NCBI RefSeq assembly: GCF_950295315.1
Contig: NC_080164.1
Location: 62,448,042 to 62,512,041, forward strand
DNA from: Erinaceus europaeus
Lineage: Eukaryota > Chordata > Mammalia > Eulipotyphla > Erinaceidae
Direction: 5' to 3'
Length of the DNA stretch: 64,000 nt
The translations under genes were made by a program, and so were the position numbers. The notes under the pieces were generated by a model. It saw only the letters and a program-made list of their open reading frames with translations. It had not been told where the DNA came from and ran no database searches. Positions 1 to 12,800 of this stretch are shown in pieces (positions within the stretch are counted from its first letter, which is position 1; every line of letters begins with the position of its first letter).

Positions 1-480
1 TTTCTAAAACAAAGATCATGTAGTCTAAGAGTTTCTTTTGTAGTAAGTTTTTGCTCTGGGTTATTTATAGTTTGCTGTAATTCAATACTTTTTTAAATTG
101 TTCTTCTCTATCTTCTTTCATTTTCTAAATTATTTAATAGTGTTTTATAAAATTATAAGATTTCAGGGGTATCATATCACACTTTTATACTGTGTGTGTA
201 AGTCACCACACCCTCCACAAAAGCTCTGAACCCCACCATGCCCCCATACCACCCCCAATAACCACCCTAGTTCTCATTAAGGTCAAGAGACAGTTTGGTT
301 ATGATTTTTTGTAAGATACTTTAGTTATCTATATTCCACATATGAGCAAAATCATCCAACAGTCCTTCATCTCTTATTTCACTTAGCACAATCACTGCCA
401 GTCCTATCAATTTTGCTCCAAATGATACATTTCATCCTTTTTATTACATTTCAATCTAGTATTACATTGAATGGTACATA
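1..480 (-). mobile_element. LINE-like retroposon 3' region, antisense
   Basis: Contains TTATAAGATTTCAGGGGTAT, CACCACAAAAGC-like and CACATATGAGCAAAATCATC segments shared with other copies in the window (9475, 46270, 53940). It follows TPCN3 downstream. Confidence 0.6.
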
Positions 481-746
481 GTTATAATGGTTCAATACAC
501 GTTATCTCTTCCTTGAAAGCAGAAATAGTATTCTATCTTTCATATATCTAGGTACCTAGTACCTAGATCATGACTACTAATATTTCAAGAGAGGTTCAAT
601 GAATGTTATAAGCAAGCACTGTATCTAAAAGTAACTGTATCTAAAAGTAATAGACCATATTTAAATATTCAAGTCCGTCTATGTAACATTGCTATATAGT
701 ATTCTTCTAATATATCATATAAAAATAAATGAAAAGGCTTTATATA

Positions 747-752
747 TTTAAT
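747..752 (-). terminator. TPCN3: Candidate TPCN3 poly(A) signal (ATTAAA)
   Basis: ATTAAA on the minus strand about 350 bases after the stop codon. A canonical AATAAA lies further at 440-445, within LINE-like sequence. Either could serve; neither is proven. Confidence 0.3.
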
Positions 753-757
753 ATAGT

Positions 758-814
<57 letters not shown>
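758..814. repeat. (CA)n then (TA)n microsatellite
   Basis: About 20 bases of CA followed by about 36 of TA, downstream of the TPCN3 stop codon. Confidence 0.95.
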
Positions 815-816
<2 letters not shown>

Positions 817-1102
817 CACCAAAGACTTAACACATGTATATGCATGTGTATGACAAGTGCTTCTCACAGCTTCTTTGTACATTTCCTTTGCATTACTTTC
901 ATCACCAGAAATCAGAAGAACACCAGATGGGGTCCATATCTTTCAGCCAACTGCTCAGGACAGATGAGGACACACGACACACCACAGGTGTGTTAGAGTA
1001 CAGAAGAGAACCTAGGCTGAAAATGTAATCTCTAAACAACATAAGCAAAATGAGATGAGACTTTTTCTTATTTCCAGTTGTGGGCCCTTATGGGTTCCAG
1101 AA

Positions 1103-1248
1103 TCAAGCACTGTTTTCAAAATTGGGATTCTTAGGATATATGTCACTGGGTGAGAAATTCAGAATCTCATCCAAAGAAGGACCTTCATCCTCTGGAGCAA
1201 TTTCAGATTCAAACATCCTCTGCAGTAAAGCATCCACAGTCCTGTATT
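1103..1248 (-). CDS. TPCN3: TPCN3 coding exon 19 (stop codon exon)
   Basis: Encodes YRTVDALLQRMFESEIAPED, then EGPSLDEILNFSPSDIYPKN, then PNFENSA and TGA at 1103-1105. Acidic C-terminal tail. Acceptor CCTTCCTTCCAG is strong. The 3' UTR continues below 1103; its end is not clear. Confidence 0.92.
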
Positions 1249-4200
1249 CTGGAAGGAAGGAGAGAAAAATGCATTAATCTGTAAGGCAGGAGATAAGAGA
1301 GTATCACTCAGGTTGTCCTAGGGCCAGGCCTTCTTGAAGGATGACCTCTGAGGTAAGGAACATGCTCTGGGGTGGTAGTCAAACAGTCTTAAAAGGAAAG
1401 ATGAGGGGCCGGGCAATAGCACACCTGGTTGAGTGCACACATTACAATGTGCAAGGGCCCAGATTCAAGTCCCTGGTCCCCACCTGCAGGGGGGAAGCTT
1501 CACTAATGGTGAAGCAGTGCTGCAGATCCCTCTCCCCTTCTCCTCTCTCCTTTTCTCTCTCCATCTCTATCTCCCCCTTCCCTCTCAACTTCTCTTTGTT
1601 TCTATCCAAAATAAATAAATAAATTTTTTTTAAAGAAAGGATGAACTAGTCCAAAGAAAACTACTCTCTCCTAGGGTTTATTCCATTCAGCTTCCCAGTC
1701 ACTAAAGTCTCTGGAGACCTGGGAGAAGGTCCTTCCTAAGGGAAGAGGAAGCTGATCACCCCCAGGTGCTGTGCGCCCAGACCACTGCTCCTGCAGTCTA
1801 TGTTGTACTCTTCAATCTAAGTTTATTATAAGGTGTCCGAGTCAAAGCACAGAGCTATACCAGTTTGGGTTTATCCTATCAATTATTAATTTTCTAATAA
1901 TTAATAAAGTAATTAATCAAATGGTTTGTGAGTAGTTAAAGATAGTAATTAACCACAGTCACTGGTATCTATGTTGTCAATGAGTTTCCCATTCTGTCCA
2001 TTGTTAGATCCCCAGAAATATAACAGAGAATAAAAAGACTAAACAGGTGAAACTTCCAGTCTGTAAGGAGGATAGATAGCAGCTATCAGTCATTCAGTGA
2101 TAAATATGTAACTGACACACACTGAACAGAGAGCAAGGAGAGCAGGAAGCCACACAGAAGCACCTCACTAGGGCAGGTGAGTTTTCTGAGGAAGTGCTGC
2201 TGGAGAGGGACCCTAAAGGATCAGTCACCTTAATTGCATGCACAGGATAGTGAAGGTGTGTGTGTGTGAGAGAGAGAGAGAGAGCGCACAGTGTGTGTAA
2301 AGGCAGAGACTAGGAACTGAAAACTCAGCAGGATTGAGAAGAGTGATGCCTGCCACAATGAGAAGGAAGAGAAGTTGGAATAGAAAGAAATGAGCAGGTA
2401 GGTATGGAGGCCACACAAGCAGGTTGTCCTTCTCATGCAATGAGAAGACATCCAACATCAGATCTGTGTTCTGAAAGCATCTCACTGTCTACAGTGAGGA
2501 AGATTGATTGGAGGAAGTTTCACTTCAGGTTAAACTTACTTTTTGAAGCAATTCTGAAGTACAGTCCCTTCAAGGACTTTCTTTTGTTGTCTCCATCATC
2601 CCCACTAAAGCCGCAGTCCTTGGTGTCCACGTTGTCAATGAGTTTCCCATCTTGCACTTCTTCTCTTTAAGGGAGAAGAATCAACATGAACTTGGCCAAG
2701 GCTCTCAGCTGTGACCTCAGTAACTGTCCATCCACACCCAGGGCTTTCATCCTGAGAACTGGCACATGGGACTATCTGAGCATGCTCTGCCAGGTTGGGG
2801 TAGGGACTATACAGACAGTAACATCAACAAGTTCTTCCCTGCTCATTGCACTTCTCAATGTCTATGAGTGGTATCAAAGGTGATATTACTCACTCTTGGA
2901 CTCCCACTCCAAGCTCTTGAATCTTCTTCTCAATAGCAGTTTCTACTTCACTTTTTTCTAGTGAATATGCCACAAAAAATGCCTCTAAGATGAATGCTAT
3001 GAAAATACTGAGAAAGAAGAGCATATTACATCAAGGAAGCATCCCAGATCCCCCCCCCCCCCCAAAAAAAAAGAGCTGCCCATTTTGCAAAGAAAATGCA
3101 ACACAGAAGAGAAATGACCCACAAAACGTTTCTCAATGACTGGGCATTGCTTTCACTCTTTCAGAAAATTATCTTTCTTCTACATGCTATGTAAACAGTA
3201 AGAGAAAATTAGGCAAAATAGTCCCCGACAAGTATCTCATGTTTCTGCAAAGTCTGGTTATCTAGAGTTTGGGAGTGTCTGATTAGGAGACATTTCAGGA
3301 AAGCCAAGTTTAGCAATCGCTCCCTCCCCAGAGGTAGCTCTGAGTAGTGCCCTCCCCAGGTATCAGCCTATAATCCACAGTAAAAATAAAGTCTCTCTCT
3401 TTCTCTCCACAGGGAAGAAATGATAGTTCCCCCAGATGATTGGGGTTTCCTCATTTCAAGTTCCCTTCCTATGATGCAGCCCACCCAGTCACCTTTATCA
3501 CACTGCTGAGCAGGGTTCAGGTTGCAGAAGACTGCCACAAAAACTGTAGCTTTTTCCATGAATCGTCAACAACCATTGTCTCTGACCCCAGGCATTGTGC
3601 AGCTATGTGTCCAAAACACACAGACTAATCTATTAATTTGCAGTTAGAGGAGGCTCAGTCCTCTCCATGTCTCTGACTTAACAGTGATGGTGAAGCTCAG
3701 GGTGGCTACAGCCACATGCTTTGAAAAGCAGAGGAACAGAAGCATCCTTGAAGCCTTTTCACAGTGCTGCCTTGACCTGTCCCAAGCTCTGGCAACCTCT
3801 TTAAGAGCCACTGAGGAGGTATTTCTCCTTTGTTCCCACTATAACTTCCATTCAGGCTCTGGGGACTGGCAATGATCAGAGCCTCTCTCCCTTAGCTTGG
3901 ACATTCTTGAGCCAAAGTCAGTGGGGTGGGACAGTGGCCAAAGTAGCCAAGATGTGGCAAGGCAGCACTAGTGCTAGAATGTCACCCCCAGAAACTCAGG
4001 CTCTGGAAAAGGAAAACCAGAAAACACCTCTGAGTAGCCTATCAAGAGGATTCAAAATCAAGTCCCATAAGGAACCACAAAGCTTGTATCAGAAGATCTA
4101 AGCTAGGAGAAAAGCCTTTGGAGTGGTGGAAAGTCATTGAAGGAGGCTTCCAAATAGTAACTGGCTTTCCTAAGAAGAGGAAGAGTCAACACAGAACTGG

Positions 4201-5580
4201 AGCCAGTAAGGAGAATATATCAGGGAGCACATCTCCTTTCCACCTGACAGATGAGCAGAGTAAGGAACAGACTCTGATACTTTTGGCAGTTGGTCTGATT
4301 TAAAGAGAAAATAGATAGCAATTCACAGAATGGTCTAAGGATGATTCCAACCTGTTAGGAAGGGAAACAGTACAGTCAGGATCCACAGTGCTTCTGACCC
4401 CAGCAAGTCCCAAGACTGAGGTGTGTGCTATGTGTGGATACATATACCACCGGCACTCAGTATATCACAAATGGACACAGCAGTGAGCACCTTAGCAACC
4501 AACAGAGGAGATTATATGTCTCCACCATGAACACTAGGGAGGAGTGAGTGATTACAAATTCTGAGAGAGAACTATAATCACCAGAGTGGTGGGAGTAAAC
4601 TCACTTGACAATGAGGATGACGACCACAATATGGAACCCAATGAAATACAGCTTGGCCACCTGGTGAGTCACAAGGGCAAAACCATTTGCCAGGAGTGTG
4701 AAGCTAAGGAAGTAAACCTTGGAGAAACAGCAGGGCCACCAAGAATTCATCCCCCTCCCAGAGATTACTTTCCAAATCCCCTTTTCCCACTGGGGAGCTG
4801 ACAGACTTCTAGACAAAGCAGATCTCCTGAAAGGATATTATGCCACTGATTGACCACTGTGAGTTCCACCAGCACAATGAAGGAAGAAGCGAGGTCATTG
4901 AAGTTGTTCCTGCAGTATCTGCTTTGGGCAAAGATGGAGTCTTCTAGAGCTGGGTTCCCACACACCAGAGCACCAGGAGCAGTGAAATTTGGATCAAAGA
5001 ACAGAACTTTGCCATGGAACACTTCCATCCCAATGATGGCAAACACATAGTAGACCACCTACCACAAGCAAGACATTAAGTAAATCCTAGATGCAAGGGG
5101 TACAGTTGCTGCCACACACACTGCCATTTGGAAGTATAGGGAGCCAGTTTTGGGAAGCCAATTTGTCACCATAGGTTCTAATACTGAATGTATTTGTTGA
5201 TCTAGAAATTCTATTTCTATAAAGTGCCCAAAAGACACATTCACAAAGGGCTGGCAAAATAGTTCACTTGAATGCTGTGCTGCTTTGACATATGTACTGC
5301 CTAGGTTTGAGTCAGAACCCCTCTACATTGAAGGAAGCTTTAGCAGTGCTGTGTTATATCTGTCTGTCCGCCTATCTCTATCTCTCTCAAAAAAGAAAAA
5401 GTCATCCTGGAGTGGTTATGCTTAGAAGATGATAATAAATAAATAAATATTTGTAATTAAATTTTTTGTTGTCTGGAAGATGGCATAGTGGATAAAGCAT
5501 TGAATTCTCAGTTCAATCCTAGGCAGCAAATGTACCAAAGTGATGTCTGGTTCTTTCTCTCACTCCTCCTATCTTTCTCA

Positions 5581-5615
<35 letters not shown>

Positions 5616-8600
5616 AATATTTAAAAAGCAATTAAATTTAAAATTTTGAAAAGACACACTCACAGAAGCATACAAAGATAACTGTAGACCTGCTTCACCA
5701 CTCATGAAGCGTTCCCCATGCAGGTGGGTCGCAGGGGCTCAAACCCAGGTCCCTGAGCACGGTGATATGTGCACTTAATCGGATGCACCACCACCTGCCC
5801 CCTCCCCACCGATTTTTGGTGTTTATCACAGCTGTCAGTGTTCCTTAGTTGATCTATGACCAATATTTCTAGAAACCTGACATTTCTGAAAAAAATGACT
5901 ACTAGAAACCAATGAATCTCATTTACTTAACCACCCTTTCCCTCACTCACTTAAAATAAGTCTTAGTGAGGGTTGCTAAGAATGAGCTTCATGGACTGAG
6001 GAAATAGCCAACATAATAGTTATGCAAAAGACTTCCATGCCTGAGGCTCAGGTTCAATCCCCGGCACTCCATAAACCACAGTTGAGCAGTGCTGTGGTCT
6101 CTCAGATAGCATTATCTCTGTATCTCTATTTTACTTCAATAAACAAATAAATATAAATTAACTAATGAACTTCTTAGGGGTTGTTGAGATAGCTCACCTG
6201 GAAGGGCATTGCTTTGTCATGGGTATGACCTGGGTTAGAGCTCCTAGTGCACCACCTGGGAGTACTATGGCACTGGGGGAAAATTCAGTGCAGTGGTAGC
6301 TTTTCCTCTTTCTCTATCTCACTGACTCTATCCCTCTCTTTTGAAAAGTGTAATGGACATTTTACCACTTCTTTCACATAAAATGTCATGGAGAGCAGTT
6401 ATTTACCAAGACAAGTCCACCAAATGTCAGCATCGTGGGGCCAATGTTAATTAAGGTGGTCACAATAACCCGGAACCTAAGATAAAACAAAGTTCACGAA
6501 TCAAGGCAAAGGGAACATCAAGAGCGAAAATATTGACATGCATAGTTTAACATCCCTTCCCCTAGTCCTAGATCTGTTCTTCAAATGCTGTCCAGAATTT
6601 GCCTTTGCAATTTATCAGAATCATTTCATCTACCTAGATTAAAGAGGGGGTGTTATGTTGTACTTTCTTCTGAAGGCAAGCTAAGGCAGTATTTAAAAAA
6701 AAAAAAAAAGTAAGAACAATGTTCAAGGCCCAAGTTATGTACCTTTCATATTGAAGGAAGTTTCATTGTGTGGTCTTTTCACTTGATCTCTACCTATATG
6801 TAAAAATCAAAACCACACAAACAAAAAAATGGGGGGGAGCCAGGCAGTGGTGTACCTGGTTAAGCACACACATTATAATGCACAAGGACCTGGGTTCAAG
6901 CCCCTGGTCCCCACCTCTGTCTCTATCTAATAATAAATAAACAAATATAATTTAAAAAATAATAAAGATAACAGAAAGCTTCACTAATAAGACACAGGTG
7001 GATATTGAAACTAACCCCCCCGCCAAAAAAAAAAACTTGTCGTAAACACCATCTACTTTCTCCCCTTACCTTTTCTCCATCAAAAGTCAACCTGTTTGGC
7101 CTTGGAAGGTGGCACAGTGGATAAAGTGTTGAACTCTCAAACCTAGGTTCCTGAACTGCATGTAACAGAGTATTCTGATTCTCTCTCACTTACTTACTCA
7201 TGAAAAAAAAAACAACTTTTTTTAAAAAGAAATTCAGTTTGTTTTAAAGCTGACCTAAAGGTTTAGGTTCACCATGCAACACTTTCTGGGGAGCAGATCA
7301 GTCCTTCAGTTGAGGCACCTCCCCATATTCCTTGAATGGAGCCTGACCATCAGAAATAAGGTGAGGGCTAGGGGTCTGACTCCTATATGTGCAGTCCTGT
7401 TCTTCCTTTCTTAAGCTGTGCACTGCTTGAAGAGTTACATAATTTCTCTGAGCTTCGTTGCCCTCACCTGTAAGCTAAATATAACAAAACCCCCCTATCA
7501 AGAGTTGTTAGAGATGTTTAATAAGATAATAATTAGCACAGTCAGGTTACCATGAAGCAAGCCAAACATGGGGGGCCAGAGCAGAGGGATGAAAATGACC
7601 AACAGAATTCCTACCTTCAGTGAATTGCCATGTGGGCGTTCTTTCACATCCTCAGAAACTTCCCTCCACTCCTAGCACCCCCAGAATATCTCAGATCTTC
7701 CACACAAGTGGCATTCTGAGTGGTCAGATGTGCTCTGGAGTCTTCCAGAGGTGTGTGTTTACACTTTGAAGCAGGGGGGGCTTCTACCAAGACCAAAAGT
7801 GGAACTACCCAAGTACAGCTCTTACATACCAATTTATCTTTACCTCTGAATGCTGACAATGACCCTTAAGAGGCGGAGTATCCTCAATATCAAGACGATA
7901 TCCAGTATCTGCTGACTGTTATATTTCCTGGCTGGAAAAAGAAGATAACCATCTGACATTCTGTTTGGTGAGCACCTCTGGCTTGTCTTTTTTTTTTTTT
8001 TTTTTTTTTTTAGATTCTGGGTATTAGAGAAACATGCAATTTTACTTCAAGAGTAGAAAGCACATGCTTCTGAGTAAAGAGGAAGCAAGTGATGCCTCCA
8101 ATCACTAATCTAACCACCCCCACCCCAGAAAACTGAATTCAAGCTGGGCTCTAGCCCCAGAGCTAAGGAATGGAGAGTATAGACGGAAACTCTGGATCAT
8201 CATAAGAAGGGACTGTGGCACTATGAGAACGTGTTTCAACAAGTCAGTTCTTGCCCCCAGCATTCATTTTATGGGATTATGTTAAGAAGCTGAAGTCTCT
8301 AAATAACCCACTCTGCTATGGACAGGAAGGAGTGTGCATGGTAATGCACTGATTGATGTGTGGGGCATCCAGAGAAGAGTAAAAGGTGGTAGCAAAGAGG
8401 ATGCAGAGCTCCTGTTTTGGCTGGACACCAGACCCCACAACTTTTAAACCAAACCACAGTAGATAGCAAGTTCTCCAATAATATTTTTTTGTCCTATATC
8501 ACCCAGGATATTGTTTTTTCTTATCAATATTATAACCAAATGATGTTGAGGGAAACAATGTTATTTAAGAACCTGTCATAGTGTGGTAGATGCCTCTAAT

Positions 8601-9836
8601 AAATGTTTAGATGCAAACAAGGTCATTATCTCATTTCAGAACATGAACCGTTTGTGCTAATTCTCTTCATTATCTAACCCCAAGCAACCTAGTGGTGCAC
8701 AGTGATGTTCAGATGAGAATTATGAGTGCACACCCAGTCCTAGGAGGTGGTGAGGCTGAAAGCATGACACTGACCTGACTGGATAGTGGCATTGGCTACC
8801 ATGGCCACCAGAGCTGCCATGATGATCAGGGTATCAAACCTAATGGTGCAGAAGCAAAGTCAGTGAGGAGACAAGGCAAAGGTGTATCAAGTTCAAGATA
8901 CAACAGATGCCAAGAAAAACTCACACCAATGACTCAGAAAAAGCAATGATCCAATCATAAAACCAATTCCATAAATTTTAGATCATTACATGCCTGCTTT
9001 GTCATGTGCATAACCCAGGTTCAAACCCTACCCCACCCCCAGCCCCCATACTAGTGGAAGCTTCAGTACTCTGCTGTCTCTCCCTCACTCCCTCTGCCTC
9101 TCTGTCTCTATATATATGAAAAAGTTGGCCCAGAACAATGAAACCATGGAAATAACAATAATAGTAATAATTTTATGTCATCAGTTATTAAGCAAAAAAA
9201 AAAATACTACATTTAAGCAAACCAATGATTATTGACTGGGTACTCCAATAAATTCAGGGGGGTTAGTAGGAATTCATATCACTTTTTTCTTCCAAGATGG
9301 CTACAGTACATACTTAAACAAAATTTTTGACATGTTTTCAGAATATACTGTATAATCTTTACAATCTTTCTTGGAATTAATTTTACTAAATATATTTGTA
9401 TAATTTTAATCAAAAAAATAATCATTGTTGCTCTTTTATTTTCCAGAACCAGAGAGAAGCCCATGCACAATTTTTTTTAGTTTTTACTAGTTATTTAATA
9501 TTAATGTACAAAATTATAAGATAACAGGGGCATAATTCCACACTTTTCCCACCACCAGAGTTCTGTGTCCCCCTTCCTTCCACTGGAAAGTGCAGTGATT
9601 CTCCCAAGATCACATATGAGGGTTAACTATTATTCTATAACTGTCAATCTATATTTATAAATATTTGCCCATTTTTTGTGGTCCTGCCTTCTCTTCCTTT
9701 CTAAGTCACCTACTACTTCTGAGTGTCCTTCTCCTCCCCTGCCCCCCACTTCCAGGTCCTAATGAAATTGGAGTTCAGAGCCCTCTGGTTGTCTTTCCCT
9801 AACATTTCTCCCTTATGGGAGTATAGGCCAAAATTC

Positions 9837-9898
<62 letters not shown>

Positions 9899-12800
9899 CA
9901 GGCAGAAATTGAGAGAGGAGGGGAAGATAGAGGGGGGAGAGAAAGACAGACACCTGCAGACCTGCTTCAATGTTTGTGAAGTGACCCCCCTTCAGTTGGA
10001 GAGCTGGGGGCTCAAACAGGGATCCCTATACAGGTCCTTGTGCTTTGTGCCATGTGTGCTTAACCCACTGCGCTACCACCCAGCCCCCTGGGCCAAAAGT
10101 CTTTATGGGGTGCAGAAAGTGCAAGGTCTGGCTTCTGTAATTGTTTCTTTGTTGGGCATGTGCATTGGCAAGTCAATGCCATGCACAATTTTAACACTCC
10201 TTGGATGCTTCTCTCATTCAGAGACACACATGCACAGAGAGAGAGAGAGAACTGCACCGTTTCCCCCTATGCCATAACACCTTCCCGATGGTGTCAGGTT
10301 GAAACCTGGGCAGTGTGTCAAGGCAAGTGCCCTCCACTGTTATCTCTCTGCCCCTCTCCCTCTTTTTGGCAGCACTGTGTAATGAACCAAGGGGCTCACA
10401 CATTTAAACTTGAACAGAACAACCTCCCCAATCCAATTTTTTTTAATCTGCTTAGACAGAGGGTGACATAGGCAGGGAGGAGAAGAAGAGATAACTAAAT
10501 TACCACTCCATCACTCATGGAGTTCCCTTTGGGGCAGTCCATGGTACTTTTCTATGGTGCTGGGGATCAAACACAGAGTCTCATGATGTCAAAGCATTTG
10601 ACATCATTGACCAGTATTCCTTTAACCATGCACTCATCCTAGTGAGTTTCCTGACATGACAATAGTGTTTACAGAGCTCCAGTCCTGCTAAACTTTACAA
10701 TACTTAGGTCAGGATTGCTTGTACCTTTGTGTCTTCATTGCCTGATACTCGAAATGAACCGTGACCGGTGAGTGATGGTTTGAGACTAGGGAGTTGGTAG
10801 TCTTGACAAGAGACCATCACACAGAGAAATATACAGTCCAGAAAAGAGTTTGCTCACATTCCTCCACATCATTCATGTGTTCTAACAACAAGACTAGGGA
10901 GATGGCCAAGTGAGCTCTGGAAGGTACTGCCTCATTGACTATGATCTTATAATGTACCAATAGCCTTTCTAAATTTTAGACCCATTAACTGTGATTCTAA
11001 TTTTAGCTAGTCAATTCAAACTGATATCATTATAACAACTTTTACTGAGCCACCTGTTTCCCCACTCCCATGATTTCATTTCAAGGTGCCTCGAAATGAG
11101 GCAGAGGGAGCTTGGAAATCCACAACCATATTCCCTCCAAACTACAAGCAGAGGCCTCTTCTCTTCACCAAGAGTTTCTTCCCCACCCCAAAAGCACACA
11201 TGCTCACCAGTTCCAGAACTGCTTCCTTCCAAAATAGGCTCTGGGCTCATATGTGTACAATTTCAGGAGAATTTCAACAATGTAGAGTGAAAGGAAGAGC
11301 CATTCTGCATAGGAAATGAGCGGGTTTTTCTCATCCAGAGCAATAAATATGGCATTTATAAGTATGATGACATCATAAACCCAAACAAAAATCCTGGTGG
11401 GGGAAAAAAGATCTTACCATCATGCATTTCTGCGAAAGGGTCATGTTCAGAGTCCTAATAGTGCTACTTTGTTTCCAAGCAATGAGATGGACAGTGCACA
11501 CACATACACACACTCCTCATCCTCCCCTTCCCCATCCTCTTCTCCCTCTTCAGGTGAGAAAAGGTTTCAGCCCAGTCAAGGATTTGAAACATACCTGCCT
11601 CCCACTATAATCATATATTCCTTCTTGCCAAAGAGGAAATAAATAAAGAGTGGAGGGCAGGATAAAGATGTGATTTTCCCAGATTTCCCTTCAAGGGCAC
11701 AATATACCCAGATGAGATGAAAACCTGGGCAAAGAGGAGTTTGAGAATTTAACACAGGATTATTATACCTCCAATACCTGTCCTTATAAAACTAGTATCT
11801 TTAACAAAGAAAGTATATTTTTTAAAAAATATTTGTTTATTTCCTTTTGTTGCCCTTGATGTTTTTTTATTGCTGCTATTGTTGTTGGATAGGACAGATA
11901 GAAATCTAGAAAGGAGGGGAAGACAGAGAGGAGGAGAGAAAGATAGACACCTGCAGACCTGCTTCACTGCCTGTGAAGTGACTTCTCTGCAGGTGGGGAG
12001 CCAGGGGCTCGAACTATGATCCTTATGCTGGTCTTTGTGCTTCGTGCCATGTGCACTTAACCTGCTGCACTACCGCCTGACTCCCAGAAAGTTATCTTAA
12101 ACCTTCTTCACTCATAGTACACACAAGCCTTCAAGTTCATCTTTTTCACCATATTTGGGGTTAAAAAATGATGAAAAGGGAATAGCTGGGCTCATTCAAC
12201 TTTTTAGTAATAGAGGAGGCTTGCCCTGCTGATGCTCCCTATGCTCCAAAGAATGCTGGAAGACAGACAAGGGGCTTGAAACTATTAGACTCTATGCATG
12301 AACCTCGTATGTCACATATGGACACGCATCAAATACATCAGTAGTTCAACACTGACATTCACAGAAAAGAGATTCTCCAAAAAGAGCTTTAATAGTATAA
12401 TATATGGGCGGCTATACAGGATATTCACCTGCATCTTAGGTTGAATTACTTTCAATAACTTCTGAGCCATTCACTTTTATAAAACATAAATTCAAAGAAA
12501 GTAAGAGAATAGGCCTCTGATGAAAGAGGGGTTCCATATCAAACATCATCCACCAGGATGGATGTATCTCTAGGGAAGTTATCTACTGGAAAATAAAATA
12601 ACTGATCAATCTCCTTAATAATCTTAGTAAATCTAACTCACCAGTCCTTACCAAATATCTTACTAATAAAAGTACTATATTTAACATCAACTTCTTATTG
12701 ACTGTGATGGGACTGGAACCTTCTGGATTCAGAGTCATCAGTTTCTCTGGCTCAAAGAGCATATCTAATGTGTAGTTCTGAATCCCAAGAAATATCATAG

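Noticed and set aside
4601..4816. Reading TPCN3 exon 16 as a longer frame running back through the intron
   Set aside because: The upstream part lacks any resemblance to TPC channels, and a GT-AG choice does not give the conserved filter-to-S6 junction.
9723..10277. 184-codon plus-strand open frame
   Set aside because: It runs through an (AT)n repeat and an antisense SINE.
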